64,000 nt of DNA from Erpobdella octoculata (taxonomy: Eukaryota; Annelida; Clitellata; Hirudinida; Erpobdellidae). A program made the translations under genes and the position numbers. How positions within the stretch are numbered: the first letter of the stretch is position 1; each line of letters starts with the position of its first letter. Location: contig OZ022246.1 in assembly GCA_963978895.1 (NCBI GenBank), positions 18,734,049-18,798,048 on the forward strand, read 5' to 3'. Below, piece by piece: positions 49,701 to 55,160 of the stretch. Below the pieces are notes generated by a model that made no database searches, was not told where the DNA came from, and worked only from the letters and a program-made list of their open reading frames with translations.

Positions 49701-52700
49701 TTTGTTTGTCTTAGCCAGTAATATACCGAACCAGACACAGCTATCTAGAATCTAGATATATCGACGTAATACGTATATCTAGTGCTGACCATAGCCAAGA
49801 TTTGATACAGTTTTGGATAGCTTGACAGTCTATATATCCGCTACTTTCCCTCTTGGCTTTGGACATACTGGCAGCACCTGCTTCACAGGCATATGTGGAG
49901 AAGATATTTTCATTATGTGGCCTTTTGAGCGGAAGGAAGAGACATAGACTGAAAAAAAAACTTAGAAATGAGAGTTTTTTTTAAATTGAATAAACAGTTT
50001 TTCAATTGACTTGTGTTTAGTTACAAGTGCAAAATAGGGAGGTTGCAAACGAAACTAAAATTATTATGAATTCAAAACGAAAACGAAACGGTAATAATAA
50101 TTCCTGGTGCAAAACTAAACTGAAATTAAAATTATTGAAAAATTCAAAACTAAAATGAAACGGTAATAATAATTCTGGTTGCAAAACGAAACTGAAACTA
50201 AAACTAAATTTATTTCTGAAACTAATTAATCACTGCTATAGTACTCTATGATATCTGATGACAATACATTAATCCGTTTTCAGATTTAAAAAAAATTAAA
50301 AGGAAAGATAATCCTTGAGTGTAATAAATAAACATTTTCAAACCAAACTTTTTGCTTTTATTGGAAGATAAAAGCATTGGGCATTAGTTGAACATATATA
50401 GACTTGAAACAACTATAATCTGTGATCTATATATATATTCAACTAGCGCCCAATGCTGGAAGTATGTCAGAATGTGCTTGGCAACATTCAGCGTTCATTA
50501 CAGAAATAAAAAATCTTTCAACTCAGATTATCAGCAATGACATAAAAGAATGGATCACAAGAAGTCCTTTAACCTCTAATGAGGCGCATATGTATAGCAG
50601 CCATGGAAAAAACTTATCTCAATGACTCCATGCACTAGTGGGCAAAGCAGGGAGTGGTCAGTGGTACTACTTTGAGCCAAATGATTTCTGTGTTTTTGCA
50701 CAGAACTCAAGTTTAAATTATGTGATTATCCAGTCACAACATAAAGCTAAATTATTGAGATCGTACTTCATTAGGATGTACTTAAAGGAATCTAAGTCTG
50801 TTATGACTTAGAACAGTTTTTTTTTCTGATTGAATATGCTGCAGTTTCTGTTTGAATTAACTAATGTTACAATCTGGGTTACAATCTGGATAGTGTTCTG
50901 GATGTAACAAGAATGCAAACTGGCTGTGATTCTTGTAATTCCATGGTTCAACTCAGTTTGACAATCTAATCTTAGTCTGGAGACTTCTAGGCTACAAGCC
51001 TCAAACAAGTAAGTGCGCCATAATTACACTTGTGAAATTTTTAAATGTAGCCGAGTTGTAACCTTTACCGGAAAGCCATTCCAAAGCCTTGGACCACAAT
51101 GGCAAACATTTTGAATTAATAAAGAATAAAGATGACCAGCTCAGTCTGGATGTCACTCTTGTCCGACCAGCCTAATCTTCATTCAGTCGACTTAGGAAAA
51201 TGAAAACTCATCGGCACAGCATTATCATAGCGCAAAACAGAGTAATTTTATGTTAGTTCCTGGAGTATTGATATTACTTCATTTGAAATTCTCTTGGTAT
51301 CTGTGGAGTGTCGAGGAATTTGAAGTTTTACTGTTGGAGTAATCTATCGCCCACCGGATACCAATATACGTGTTTTTAATGCAGAGCTGAGTAACATCTT
51401 CGATTACGTTGATAGAAAAAAGATGAAGATATTTCTACTGGGCGACTTCAACATTGATTTTCTTGACAAAGAATGGAACTCACTTACAGCTGAGTTTTTT
51501 AATTTACTAGCTTCCCACTGCCTTCTTCCAGCCTTTACAACGCTAACTAGAAAATGCCCTTCAACCGCCACCGCAATTGATAATATATTTACTAATTATC
51601 CATTACAGAAGACTCTCGCCAGGAGGATTGTACTCGATGATGTCTCGGACCACTTCCCTATTTTTCTCTCTGCCACATTATCGACAACTGATTGCGTCGG
51701 AAAAAATCATGTCTCTTCCTTAAGCAGGAGTTTCGTTAATAAAGAAATTTTTGAGCAAACGCTGCATGGAGCCGATTGGTCTAGGGTAATAGAGGTGGCC
51801 GAGTGTGGCGACGCGTCATCCGCCTATTCAATGTTTATCAATAGATACCTTGAGATATATAATAATTCTTTTCCTCTGGTGAGCTGCAGCGGCAAATCTA
51901 ACGGACCTAACAAGTTTGATAAAGAATGGATGACACCTGAACTTATGCAAAGCTGCAAGAAAAAAAATGCGCTTTACCGAGCATACACCAGGAATCCATC
52001 TCCGTCTAACAAACAGAAATTTACTACATTTAGAAACCTCTTCAAATCAACTAAGGTAAAAACCATCAAACAAGTCTACTCCGAAAAGTTTAAATTAAAC
52101 AACAACAACATGAAAGGAACATGGAAGTTAATTGGGAGCATTTTAAATAAAAAGAACAACATGGAACAATGCAAGACTTTCTGTACGGACGACGGTAATC
52201 TATTAACACCATCTTCTGTTATTGCTGAGTCATTCAATAATTACTTTTCTAATATTGGCTCCAACCTCGCAAGAAAGATATCCCCACCGGATACAACGTT
52301 TGAAAAATATCTTGGCAAACCTGTGACTCACTCTTTTTATGTCGCACCCACTACGCCCGATGAGATTATCAAAATAGCTTCAAACTTAAAGATCTCTCAC
52401 AGCTGCGGAACCGATGGAGTCGACCCATGCATCGCACGAAATTCAATTACGGCAATTTTGGTACTATATTTTTCTTGTTGTTTTGGTTATTTTCTTTTGT
52501 TTAAGTTTAATACTTATGTTGGTGCTCAATAAATGAATAAAAAAAAACCTAAATCTTTATTTATTTTGAGTATTCTTTTCAATAACAATTTAGCTAAAAT
52601 TTTGAATCATTTTTACTCAAACCATATTTCTTTTCTCAAACTATCATGCCACTCACAGCTTCTATTGCATTATAACATAACCCCTCCAAGTTTTTTAAAA

Positions 52701-54494
52701 GACACAAACATTGTTAAACTTAAAAGATGGATTGCTCTTTTGATTTTAACCAAATTAAGATTAATGCTATTGAGTAAGCTTCTGCGTCCCTTAATCGTTA
52801 TCTCGAAATCAACCGAGATTTCAAAACAATGCGGGAGATTCTGTATCGTTATTAAAACGATACAGCGAGACTTAAATTTTCTTCTTGTATCAAAGTCTCG
52901 AAACAAATTCCGAGATTTACAAAAAATATTTTTCAATAAATAACGAAAGTCATACATATTTAATTAACGATTGTCACAACTGTGAATATTTGCAATTGAT
53001 TATCAACATTGATTAATTAATCTGCCTATTGATTGTATGTGCATATGTGTGTGTGCATTTGTGCACGTCGTCTTGTTTTAATGTTTTTATAAAGTTTTGG
53101 CAGCTGAAATTCGGAACTTTCTCAGTCTCATGCTTCTTGCTTGCCACCTGGATTCGCCATTGCCTATAAATAAGGGAGACAAGCAACCCGCTGGGTTTTC
53201 TTCACTTTCTTAATTCTTGCATAAAGGTACTTTCTCGTGTTTGTCATAATGCCGCATCACCGGAGCCAAATCTGGGAGTACTTTGAAATAGTTAAAATTT
53301 TTGTGAAATAAAAAAATTACGATTTATCTCCTAATGTCTCGTTATTTTTAGTTATTTCGTTTTATTCGAGACAAAATTTCCACAGTTGACATTTCAGTCG
53401 AGATCCCGATATTGTATCGGCTTTGTCTCGTTATTGGTCGAGGCGTCTCGTATCATATCGTTTTATTCGAGACAAATTTCAGAAGTCGTATCGTATCGTT
53501 TCAAAAAAAAATAACGGGACGCAGAAGCTTACTATTGAGTATAAAAACACTAAATGTAGTGTACAAAAAATCTTTAAACAAACTTTCCCTAGTCTATCTA
53601 ATTATTTTGTTTGATCATCAAAACAATTTCGCTATAGTAACTAATCTATTTTTTCCCAATTAGCTGGAATAGATGCTATTCTGTAATTTCAAAATACCTG
53701 GAATGGATCATTGAAAAAATGTGACAGCGGTTTTTTGGCATCAAGAAATTCTGAGAAATATTTCATAAGCGTCAGCGCCTCTGCTGCCCTTGTTCTTGGT
53801 TGATTGACACCTTCCAACTGGTCACCAAGATGAACAACTTTAGTTGCAACAAAATTTATTCTCTCGTCTAAATCTTTGAAGTGGCCAAATGCTGTCTTAG
53901 AATTAAAAAAAAACATTTAATTATTTAATATATCTGTCTGGCTGACGAGACATCCTTATCTAGCAACAAAATAAAGCAATCGTACTTGGACATGTTTGTG
54001 AAGCTGAGTAACTTTTTGCCAGTGAGCATTTTCTTCTTCTTGACACTGGTCCTCTAAAACATTCACTTTCTGAATTACAGTGTTTTTCATATCTTTGAGA
54101 TTGTGAATAGTTCTGTCAAAAGTCTGATGTAGCACCATGGGATCAAAACTATCGGAATTAGCTTTTGATCCACCAATGGCCTTCCATGCTAACCTTTCAA
54201 TAAACTCGTCAGCATCAAATGGATCCTAAAAATTAATGACATTTTCTAAAAAAAAATCTTTAAATTTATTGCTTAAATATTTGCTTAGACATATTTGCTA
54301 AAAATTAATTAACTTACAGTTTACAGAATGACATTAAAAATTAAAATAACTACAAAGAAAAAAACTGACATGGGTATGCCACAAAAATTGAAAAGCAGAG
54401 TTAGATACATGTTTATAAGTTTATACAGTTATAAAGATAAAAATAGCTTAATAAGTAAAGTTTAACTTGCCTGCTCCAGCTCAACTAATGCCAT
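15181..54494 (-). CDS. EXOC5: EXOC5 / SEC10, exocyst complex subunit 5
   Basis: Subunit of the exocyst, which tethers secretory vesicles to the plasma membrane and is needed for polarised secretion and ciliogenesis. Eighteen exons in transcript order: 54494-54471, 54225-53986, 53895-53698, 19816-19749, 19682-19654, 19562-19453, 19198-19154, 18980-18840, 18760-18687, 18312-18106, 17874-17712, 17587-17479, 17366-17243, 17097-17011, 16452-16344, 15764-15608, 15508-15348, 15267-15181. They total 2133 nt (710 residues plus TGA), close to the human 708. Landmarks along the protein: DPFDADEFIERLAWKAIGG, coiled-coil LEDQCQEEENAHWQKV, FVATKVVHLGDQLEGVNQPR, ADVIQKLHNIVQELP, FYESKNHQKKQIQSGG, GETFLSQDVVINIMQEF, YLCIEYIDYAIELGL, HILSTEQKKSDFKPE, CDVNEYRKC and the C-terminal LRSDYKTAKLSLYFK. 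ATG 54492-54494 is preceded in frame by a stop. Intron 3 (19817-53697) is about 33.9 kb and filled with transposons. Two introns use GC donors. Nothing suggests inactivation. Confidence 0.97.
15797..16196. repeat. 19-bp minisatellite in EXOC5 intron
   Basis: About twenty copies of a 19-bp unit (ATGAACTATGATATACCAG) with point variants. It occupies most of the intron between exons 15608-15764 and 16344-16452, next to a 32-bp array that touches the upstream exon. Confidence 0.95.
16211..16343 (-). repeat. donor-anchored 32-bp tandem repeat
   Basis: Read on the EXOC5 strand, the intron begins at 16343 with GTTTGTAG. That donor motif recurs at 16306 and 16274 and as GTTTGTTG at 16242. Units are 37 bp (carrying a T13 run) and then 32 bp each, with shared GTGATGTT. 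The repeat register starts exactly at the splice donor. Confidence 0.85.
16566..16800. repeat. 24-bp minisatellite
   Basis: Roughly ten copies of a 24-bp unit (TTATCATCTACTTTAATATA core) in the EXOC5 intron 16453-17010. Frames read through both strands because 24 is a multiple of three; these are not genes. Confidence 0.95.
16821..17010 (-). repeat. donor-anchored 38-bp tandem repeat
   Basis: Five essentially perfect 38-bp units lie directly against exon 17011-17097. On the EXOC5 strand each unit begins GTGCAGTAAATG, the authentic 5' splice site of this intron, so the donor is present five times. Near identity means recent expansion or homogenisation. Confidence 0.93.
18395..18591 (+). mobile_element. 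tRNA-derived SINE
   Basis: The tRNA-like head at 18395-18465 has an A-box-like TAGCCGAGTTTGT and a B-box-like GGTTCAACTCC at roughly tRNA spacing. A tRNA-unrelated body follows and the element ends in a TGAT repeat (TTGATTGATTGATTGAT). It lies on the plus strand in the EXOC5 intron 18313-18686 region, between the 21-bp donor repeat and exon 18106-18312. Confidence 0.65.
18592..18696 (-). repeat. 21-bp repeat spanning an EXOC5 splice donor
   Basis: On the EXOC5 strand five 21-bp units occur in a row. The first contains the last ten bases of exon 18687-18760 (TTTATAACAA) plus the donor GTATGAATACA. Unit 2 and unit 5 repeat exon end plus GTAGTAATACA; units 3 and 4 have CTAG in place of the GT donor. 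Confidence 0.9.
19817..20039. other. start of giant EXOC5 intron, nothing recognised
   Basis: AT-rich intron sequence between the EXOC5 exon ending at 19816 and the first Penelope-like element. Confidence 0.5.
20040..21240 (+). mobile_element. Penelope-like retroelement, degenerate
   Basis: Broken reading frames keep the order of a Penelope-like protein: reverse-transcriptase pieces VDGVVMGSPLGLTIAAFYMG and YTRYVYNVFVLC (the catalytic YVDD motif has become YVYN), NKENQLQYLDTLI, a connector HKIKSLLINNNFSNTLVDS, and a GIY-YIG-like piece YIGHTRRTLSRRL near 21130-21175. Stops and frameshifts make it non-functional. The protein C-terminus is found 1.3 kb further on (22510-22640), implying that intervening DNA was inserted. 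Confidence 0.8.
21250..21965 (+). other. unassigned decayed coding remnant
   Basis: 21289-21477 and neighbouring frames give unremarkable peptides with stops (for example LEEFDL-like and DKMDKLLKTRTDIRAQLDLA stretches). It looks like an old element fragment inserted in the Penelope copy; family not recognised. Confidence 0.3.
21966..22486. repeat. 20-bp satellite array
   Basis: Twenty-six nearly perfect copies of a 20-bp unit (TACTTGCTTTAAGTACTTAG), about 520 bp. The unit contains the 8-bp palindrome AAGTACTT, and adjacent units give further self-complementarity. There are no spacers, so it is not a CRISPR array. Confidence 0.98.
22510..22640 (+). mobile_element. Penelope-like protein C-terminal fragment
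   Basis: The frame reads LRLKIKEALLIIRNKPPLNA and continues FDHTLQLYG. It matches the post-endonuclease region of the element at 38190-38280 (RRLKIREALHIIQNKPKINI, SLRLFG). It probably belongs to the copy at 20040-21240. Confidence 0.7.
22690..23225 (+). mobile_element. CR1/L2-like LINE, RT C-terminal fragment
   Basis: Pieces of a LINE reverse-transcriptase tail: FGAFLDSDMSMSIRA, LKLDYCNSVLVGLPRSL, NAVARLVMRAHKHDHTPHI, KLHWLKVKHRIYYK and SAPLYL, with frameshifts. This is the same protein region as in the element at 61730-62972. Confidence 0.85.
23596..24025 (+). other. coiled-coil coding remnant, possibly Gag-like
   Basis: An ATG at 23596 opens a 108-codon frame. A disordered N-terminus is followed by a charged helix rich in E, K and R (KKEELRLRQEELELARLKME onward), with stops then scattered to about 24020. 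Its position 0.4 kb before a Gypsy Gag fragment suggests a retroelement leader, but no conserved motif proves it. Confidence 0.35.
24380..25460 (+). mobile_element. Gypsy-type Gag-protease remnant
   Basis: Frameshifted frames give a Gag helix (YMFWRNVHSTGESIDQYVTH), then two adjacent CCHC-type zinc knuckles (CNCGRSYASGEC... and CHTCWKLGHFEKFC, about 25100-25210). About 25365-25440 gives the start of an aspartic protease with DSGAEANCI. The sequence stops matching after the protease active site; RT, RNase H and integrase are absent. Confidence 0.82.
25461..26329. other. non-coding, nothing firm
   Basis: Intronic DNA between two Gypsy remnants. 25500-25640 could be LTR-like but shows no defined ends. 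Confidence 0.4.
26330..26586 (-). mobile_element. Gypsy-type LTR
   Basis: On the minus strand a 257-bp segment runs TGTCAGGGG ... ACTACA (TG/CA ends). It contains AATAAA near its 3' end and is preceded by a polypurine tract GAGGGGGAG (26587-26598). It reads as a 3' LTR. No partner LTR was found at higher coordinates. Confidence 0.7.
26587..26850 (-). mobile_element. Gypsy internal remnant
   Basis: Minus-strand frame upstream of the polypurine tract includes LQFKVDLGARVNTI, a decayed aspartic-protease active site (DLG in place of DTG/DSG), joined almost directly to the LTR. The polymerase genes have therefore been lost by deletion. Confidence 0.5.
26995..28230 (-). pseudogene. processed pseudogene of non-muscle myosin II heavy chain tail
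   Basis: The 301-codon frame at 27115-28020 matches the myosin II coiled-coil rod: KLQYECDDITVLLDNE, KKQRKFDQSLAEEKAIS, LQRELDDLVSSKDDVEKNVH, LEKDKRALETQ, EDAKLRLEVNMQTLKDQ. After a frameshift near 27125 the homology continues to about 26995 (RYQVQIKELMHEIES). It has no introns, although rod genes normally have several, and covers only part of the tail with no motor domain, so it is a truncated retrocopy. Upstream and in frame, across one TGA, lies a further 69-codon charged helix (28021-28230) that I cannot assign confidently to myosin. It sits inside the EXOC5 intron. Confidence 0.88.
28231..28872 (+). mobile_element. ZMYM-type hAT transposase, 3' fragment
   Basis: Frames give LQQEYAEDISSDITEEMLLL, FGNDVCLSPLVMLNKLTKMN, FQNVCIALRIF and AGAEMSFSKLKDFKTAVHST, the C-terminal and dimerisation part of hAT transposases related to ZMYM/DUF4371 proteins. 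Stops and frameshifts make it dead. Confidence 0.8.
28900..29150 (+). mobile_element. pogo/Tigger-like transposase fragment
   Basis: A short frame contains LLQPMDQGLLATIKINYLK near 29085-29140, the hallmark of DDE_1 (pogo/Tigger/jerky) transposases. Flanking frames are degenerate and no TIRs were located. Confidence 0.6.
29290..29890 (+). mobile_element. mixed hAT and LINE scraps
   Basis: 29330-29560 resembles the middle of ZMYM-type hAT proteins (FKFLYDIKDIE, LFLELNFLSQKLNGKKI). 29740-29860 gives LHLFIQGFGEVQLDYGVQVW, like a LINE reverse-transcriptase tail. Both are badly decayed. Confidence 0.4.
29891..30287. other. repeat edge, no gene
   Basis: Includes a GC-rich hairpin CCGGGCTCAGCTTCGCCCGG (29907-29926), out of character with the surrounding AT-rich DNA and possibly a transposon end. 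Otherwise nothing recognised. Confidence 0.4.
31849..32030 (+). repeat. Copia 5' LTR
   Basis: 174 bp from 31857 match the 3' LTR with two substitutions. The first dozen bases do not match the 3' LTR start, leaving the left boundary uncertain by a few bases. Confidence 0.85.
32031..32046 (+). promoter_or_regulatory. Copia primer-binding site (half tRNA-iMet)
   Basis: GGTTATGGGCCCAGAA follows the LTR directly. Copia-family elements use an internal half of initiator tRNA-Met as primer, and this sequence fits that site rather than a tRNA 3' end. Confidence 0.85.
32189..36025 (+). CDS. Copia Gag-Pol polyprotein with two in-frame stops
   Basis: One frame of 1279 codons interrupted only by TAG (33479-33481) and TAA (34307-34309). 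Order: Gag (LNGSNYQTWKFKVELLLVKE at the start); zinc knuckle CFFCKKPNHIKKEC; protease WYVDSGASSHMC; GAG-pre-integrase WHNRLGHRDPNAI then CECCIQAK, split by the TAG; integrase HTDVCGPM, DDFSKY, RSDRGGEY, QQNGVAERKNR; after the TAA, reverse transcriptase WVYKVKSDDKG, YDVESAFLNGEL, FLSIHVDDFIAA; and RNase H FADADWAG, SSTEAEFIAL, ending TKHIDTKY and ADMLTKP. All catalytic motifs are conserved, so inactivation is recent. Confidence 0.95.
36065..36251 (+). repeat. Copia 3' LTR
   Basis: 187 bp starting TGTTAAATTAATTTGG directly after the polypurine tract and ending TTTCTAACA. Contains AATAAA near 36185. Confidence 0.93.
37291..39355 (+). mobile_element. Penelope-like retroelement, 5' truncated
   Basis: Begins inside the reverse transcriptase (TLYVRYVDDVFVMC, catalytic DD intact) immediately after a TA run. 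It continues with NFTVELSDIHQQLSFLDVLV and an RT-endonuclease linker IKRMLINNNYPNSMVDEILN. The GIY-YIG-type endonuclease follows (VVYQFTCLYPHANLEAYIGH, TRTTLSQRL), broken by a frameshift near 38098. The conserved RRLKIREALHIIQNKP and an acidic C-terminus end at 38946. About 360 bp downstream a hammerhead ribozyme closes the unit. The EN-containing architecture plus hammerhead is characteristic of canonical Penelope-like elements. Confidence 0.93.
39312..39355 (+). ncRNA. hammerhead ribozyme (Penelope-type)
   Basis: Helix I GGGGTT (39312-39317) pairs perfectly with AACCCC (39350-39355). Core CTGACGA at 39318-39324, one extra T, helix II GGC/GCC with AGAT loop, GAAA at 39336-39339, palindromic helix III CCGGCCGG, then TC with cleavage after C39349. 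Every invariant hammerhead position is present. Because helix III has no loop, efficient cleavage should require a dimer, as known for Penelope-type hammerheads. Confidence 0.9.
39356..39510 (+). mobile_element. 5' start of a second tandem Penelope-like copy (inferred)
   Basis: Open frame directly after the hammerhead: EKVLSILGLKWRRLEELAQK, then LNEKLVQKYCL, truncated by TA repeat. Penelope-like elements often stand as partial tandems in which the hammerhead-containing repeat is followed by the next copy's 5' end. The peptide resembles their N-terminal helix, but I cannot prove this without a full copy. Confidence 0.45.
39511..39673. repeat. TA arrays enclosing a tRNA-like SINE core
   Basis: TA at 39511-39530 and 39589-39672 flank 39533-39588. 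On the minus strand that insert reads GCGAGGCGGTGTTGCCG ... GTGGGTTCGAGTC, a B-box-bearing core shared with 4685-4740. Confidence 0.7.
39764..39832. repeat. short tandem repeat, 18-bp unit
   Basis: Three to four copies of a unit containing TTGCCATATAAATTGA. No coding role. Confidence 0.7.
39900..40060 (+). mobile_element. LINE C-terminal scrap
   Basis: Frames give AGDLRKLVCLSLSIC and MLNKLPQSVASARDSFTFKS, typical of the end of CR1/L2-like ORF2. Confidence 0.55.
40690..41240 (+). mobile_element. decayed LINE linker/RT fragment
   Basis: Frames such as SSWILRDAILAKRECRRLER followed by AYRKDCRTAKG match the conserved region between LINE endonuclease and reverse transcriptase. Further frames are disrupted. 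Assignment is by motif only. Confidence 0.45.
41278..41525 (+). mobile_element. hAT transposase C-terminal fragment
   Basis: From about 41330 the frame gives STYVCEQLFSFMKSTKTSQR, TRLTDHQLSSLIRV, the dimerisation end of hAT transposases of the ZBED5/SCAND3 type, stopping at 41525. The preceding CAGAAGCATAGCTAGGGC resembles a hAT-type terminus (compare CAGAGGCGTAGCTAGGC at 57886). Confidence 0.65.
41526..42180. other. non-coding, nothing recognised
   Basis: A 63-codon frame at 41815-42006 has no recognisable motif. Confidence 0.4.
42181..42420 (+). mobile_element. possible LINE ORF1 fragment
   Basis: Frame reads RRKTSVFVYGLCESGSSEPD then KSKIKELLKIILCDD, similar in pattern to the RNA-binding part of CR1-like ORF1 proteins. 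Weak. Confidence 0.3.
42630..43110 (+). mobile_element. CR1/L2-like LINE 3' end
   Basis: Frame gives LCLLVFKYLHNLAPQYLCKH, LRSSSSLNVFVPRTRTHAGD, SSWNYLPSSVQG and FKKLLKTHLFHSS, the conserved end of ORF2. A short 3' UTR ends in GCGCTATATAAATTGTC, also seen at the end of the LINE at 61730-62972. Confidence 0.85.
43155..44617 (+). mobile_element. hAT element with BED finger and dimerisation domain only
   Basis: Flanked by an 8-bp duplication TCTGTATC (43147-43154 and 44618-44625). Begins CAGTGATATTTTAGT and ends GTTGCTG. It encodes a BED-type zinc finger (SSVWTYFKFEETENKSRC...C, 43540-43690) and, after an intron-like gap, the dimerisation motif LISAPASQAFVERLFSVCG (about 44240-44295). The catalytic core is missing. 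Both flanks carry ACTAAAACTAAA-rich subterminal repeats. Removing the element rejoins the host transposase frame exactly. Confidence 0.87.
45041..45789. mobile_element. hAT MITE, 749 bp
   Basis: TIRs TAGAGAGTGACACGG and CCGTGTCACTCTCTA with a perfect 8-bp duplication GTGATAAT (45033-45040 and 45790-45797). The left side has CCGCGGTTACCGCGG-type palindromes; the right side is G-rich (GGGGATGGGG repeats). No protein remnant. Removing it rejoins FVNCDN with NHSPNLAG of the host transposase. Confidence 0.95.
46561..47639. other. unassigned repeat-rich stretch
   Basis: Contains a TA array (46721-46756), GAGAGAG runs and short frames without motifs. GAAGTGGGAGGTGTCAGTG at 46601-46619 resembles a polypurine tract joined to an LTR start, but no LTR end was found. 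Confidence 0.35.
47640..48209 (+). mobile_element. LTR-like sequence, probably Gypsy
   Basis: 570 bp bounded by TGTCAGT and its complement ACTGACA. It has a TATATAAG box near 47996 and AATAAAG-type poly(A) signals at 48139 and 48166 before the right end. Features and order fit an LTR. A preceding 160 bp could be the end of a pol frame. No second copy or target duplication was found. Confidence 0.55.
48264..48661 (-). mobile_element. short non-autonomous Helitron
   Basis: On the minus strand 398 bp run from TCTATATATATATATA (preceded by A) to GGGCAACGCCGGGTACCCTG-CTAG (followed by T), with an A/T insertion site as expected for Helitrons. The leader TTTATGCATTGCTACACC matches the 5' end at 55161. 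The interior is a CGGGAACGGGAAAGCGAC-type minisatellite. Both ends are intact. Confidence 0.88.
48705..48947 (+). mobile_element. partial hAT MITE (family of 52775-53531)
   Basis: Matches the right-hand part of the 52775-53531 element (TTTATCTCCTAATGTCTCGT, TCGTATCGTTTTATT, CAGAAGTCGTATCGTAT). Its right end GATGCAGAATCCTA is a mutated GACGCAGAAGCTTA terminus. Confidence 0.75.
49116..50235 (+). mobile_element. hAT element with BED and dimerisation remnants
   Basis: TIRs CAGTGATTATTTCGTTA and the complement of GAAACTAATTAATCACTG. The 8-bp duplication is CTATGGTA / CTATAGTA (49108-49115, 50236-50243; one mismatch). Inside are a BED-like start (MSKADVGLSKMFAGRKHESLVW) and a dimerisation piece (AAPASQAYVEKIF-like, 49870-49910). 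The middle is missing. Subterminal AACGAAA/AAACGGTAATAA repeats resemble those of 43155-44617. Confidence 0.88.
50244..51329. other. non-coding, probably LINE 5' UTR on the right
   Basis: No supported gene. From about 51040 the sequence is contiguous with the LINE endonuclease frame and may belong to it. Confidence 0.4.
51330..52545 (+). mobile_element. LINE with endonuclease, internally deleted
   Basis: The frame starts in an APE-type endonuclease: VGVIYRPPDTNIRVFNAELS, KKMKIFLLGDFNIDFLD, STATAIDNIFTN and DVSDHFPIF, containing the expected catalytic D-N-D and SDH motifs. It continues through the linker (RAYTRNPSPSNKQKFTTFRN, GTWKLIGSILNKKNNMEQCK) to ISHSCGTDGVDPCIARN. At about 52440 it jumps into an AT-rich 3' UTR ending in an A-run (52543). 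The whole reverse-transcriptase core is absent. The remaining 369-codon frame is open. Confidence 0.85.
52775..53531 (+). mobile_element. hAT deletion derivative, 757 bp
   Basis: TIRs TAAGCTTCTGCGTCCC and GGGACGCAGAAGCTTA with a perfect 8-bp duplication CTATTGAG (52767-52774, 53532-53539). An ATG near 53250 starts MPHHRSQIWEYFE, the beginning of a BED finger, then stops. Rich in CGATAC/GTATCG motifs. Relatives: 48705-48947 and, inverted, 59136-60416. Confidence 0.95.
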
Positions 54495-54540
54495 TTCCAG
54501 TACCAGAGAGCGTGGTTGAAGTGACTGCTAAAGAATATAA

Positions 54541-55160
54541 TATGAGATTAAAGACTAAATTAAGAATAATTAAGACTTACGACTGACTAACTAATAACTA
54601 ATTAAGTAATAACTAAAAAAACAACTAATAGATAACAGACAGAGGATAAAGGAGATGCTGAGTTAGTTAGATAGAGTAGACTCAGTAGATCAGTGTAAGT
54701 AAGTGTAGTTTAGGTCACTTTAGTTTTAGTTAAGTTTAGTTAGGACTTATAGACTTATAGGTTAGTGGTTAGTAACTTTACTTACTTTACTAATTACTAA
54801 TAATTAGTAACTAATTTACTATGGATAGATTATAGAACCCTTGCTAGGCCGAGTACATTTAATATTTATAAAGTTTCTATATTAAATGTGATATACTTTA
54901 TGATAAAGTTTCGGACATAAACTATAAATTCTATAAAACTATAGTTTAACCGCTATTTATTATTATATACCCCGAAAAATCTATTGTTGCGTTTTAATAG
55001 CCAAAAGTAAACTCACTTATATTAAAAATGTTAACTATTAAGAAATACAATCATTCAAAATAATCCTAATCAAATTAAAAATTTGCGAGACAATAAGTTA
55101 ATCAAAGTGAATGTTTTTAAAAAATATTTAGAAATAATTTGTTTGTAATTAATTTGTTTA
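54541..55160. other. low-complexity DNA 5' of EXOC5
   Basis: Upstream of the EXOC5 start (minus strand). Rich in TAGT/ACTA runs; promoter and 5' UTR should lie here, but no defined element is recognisable. Confidence 0.4.
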
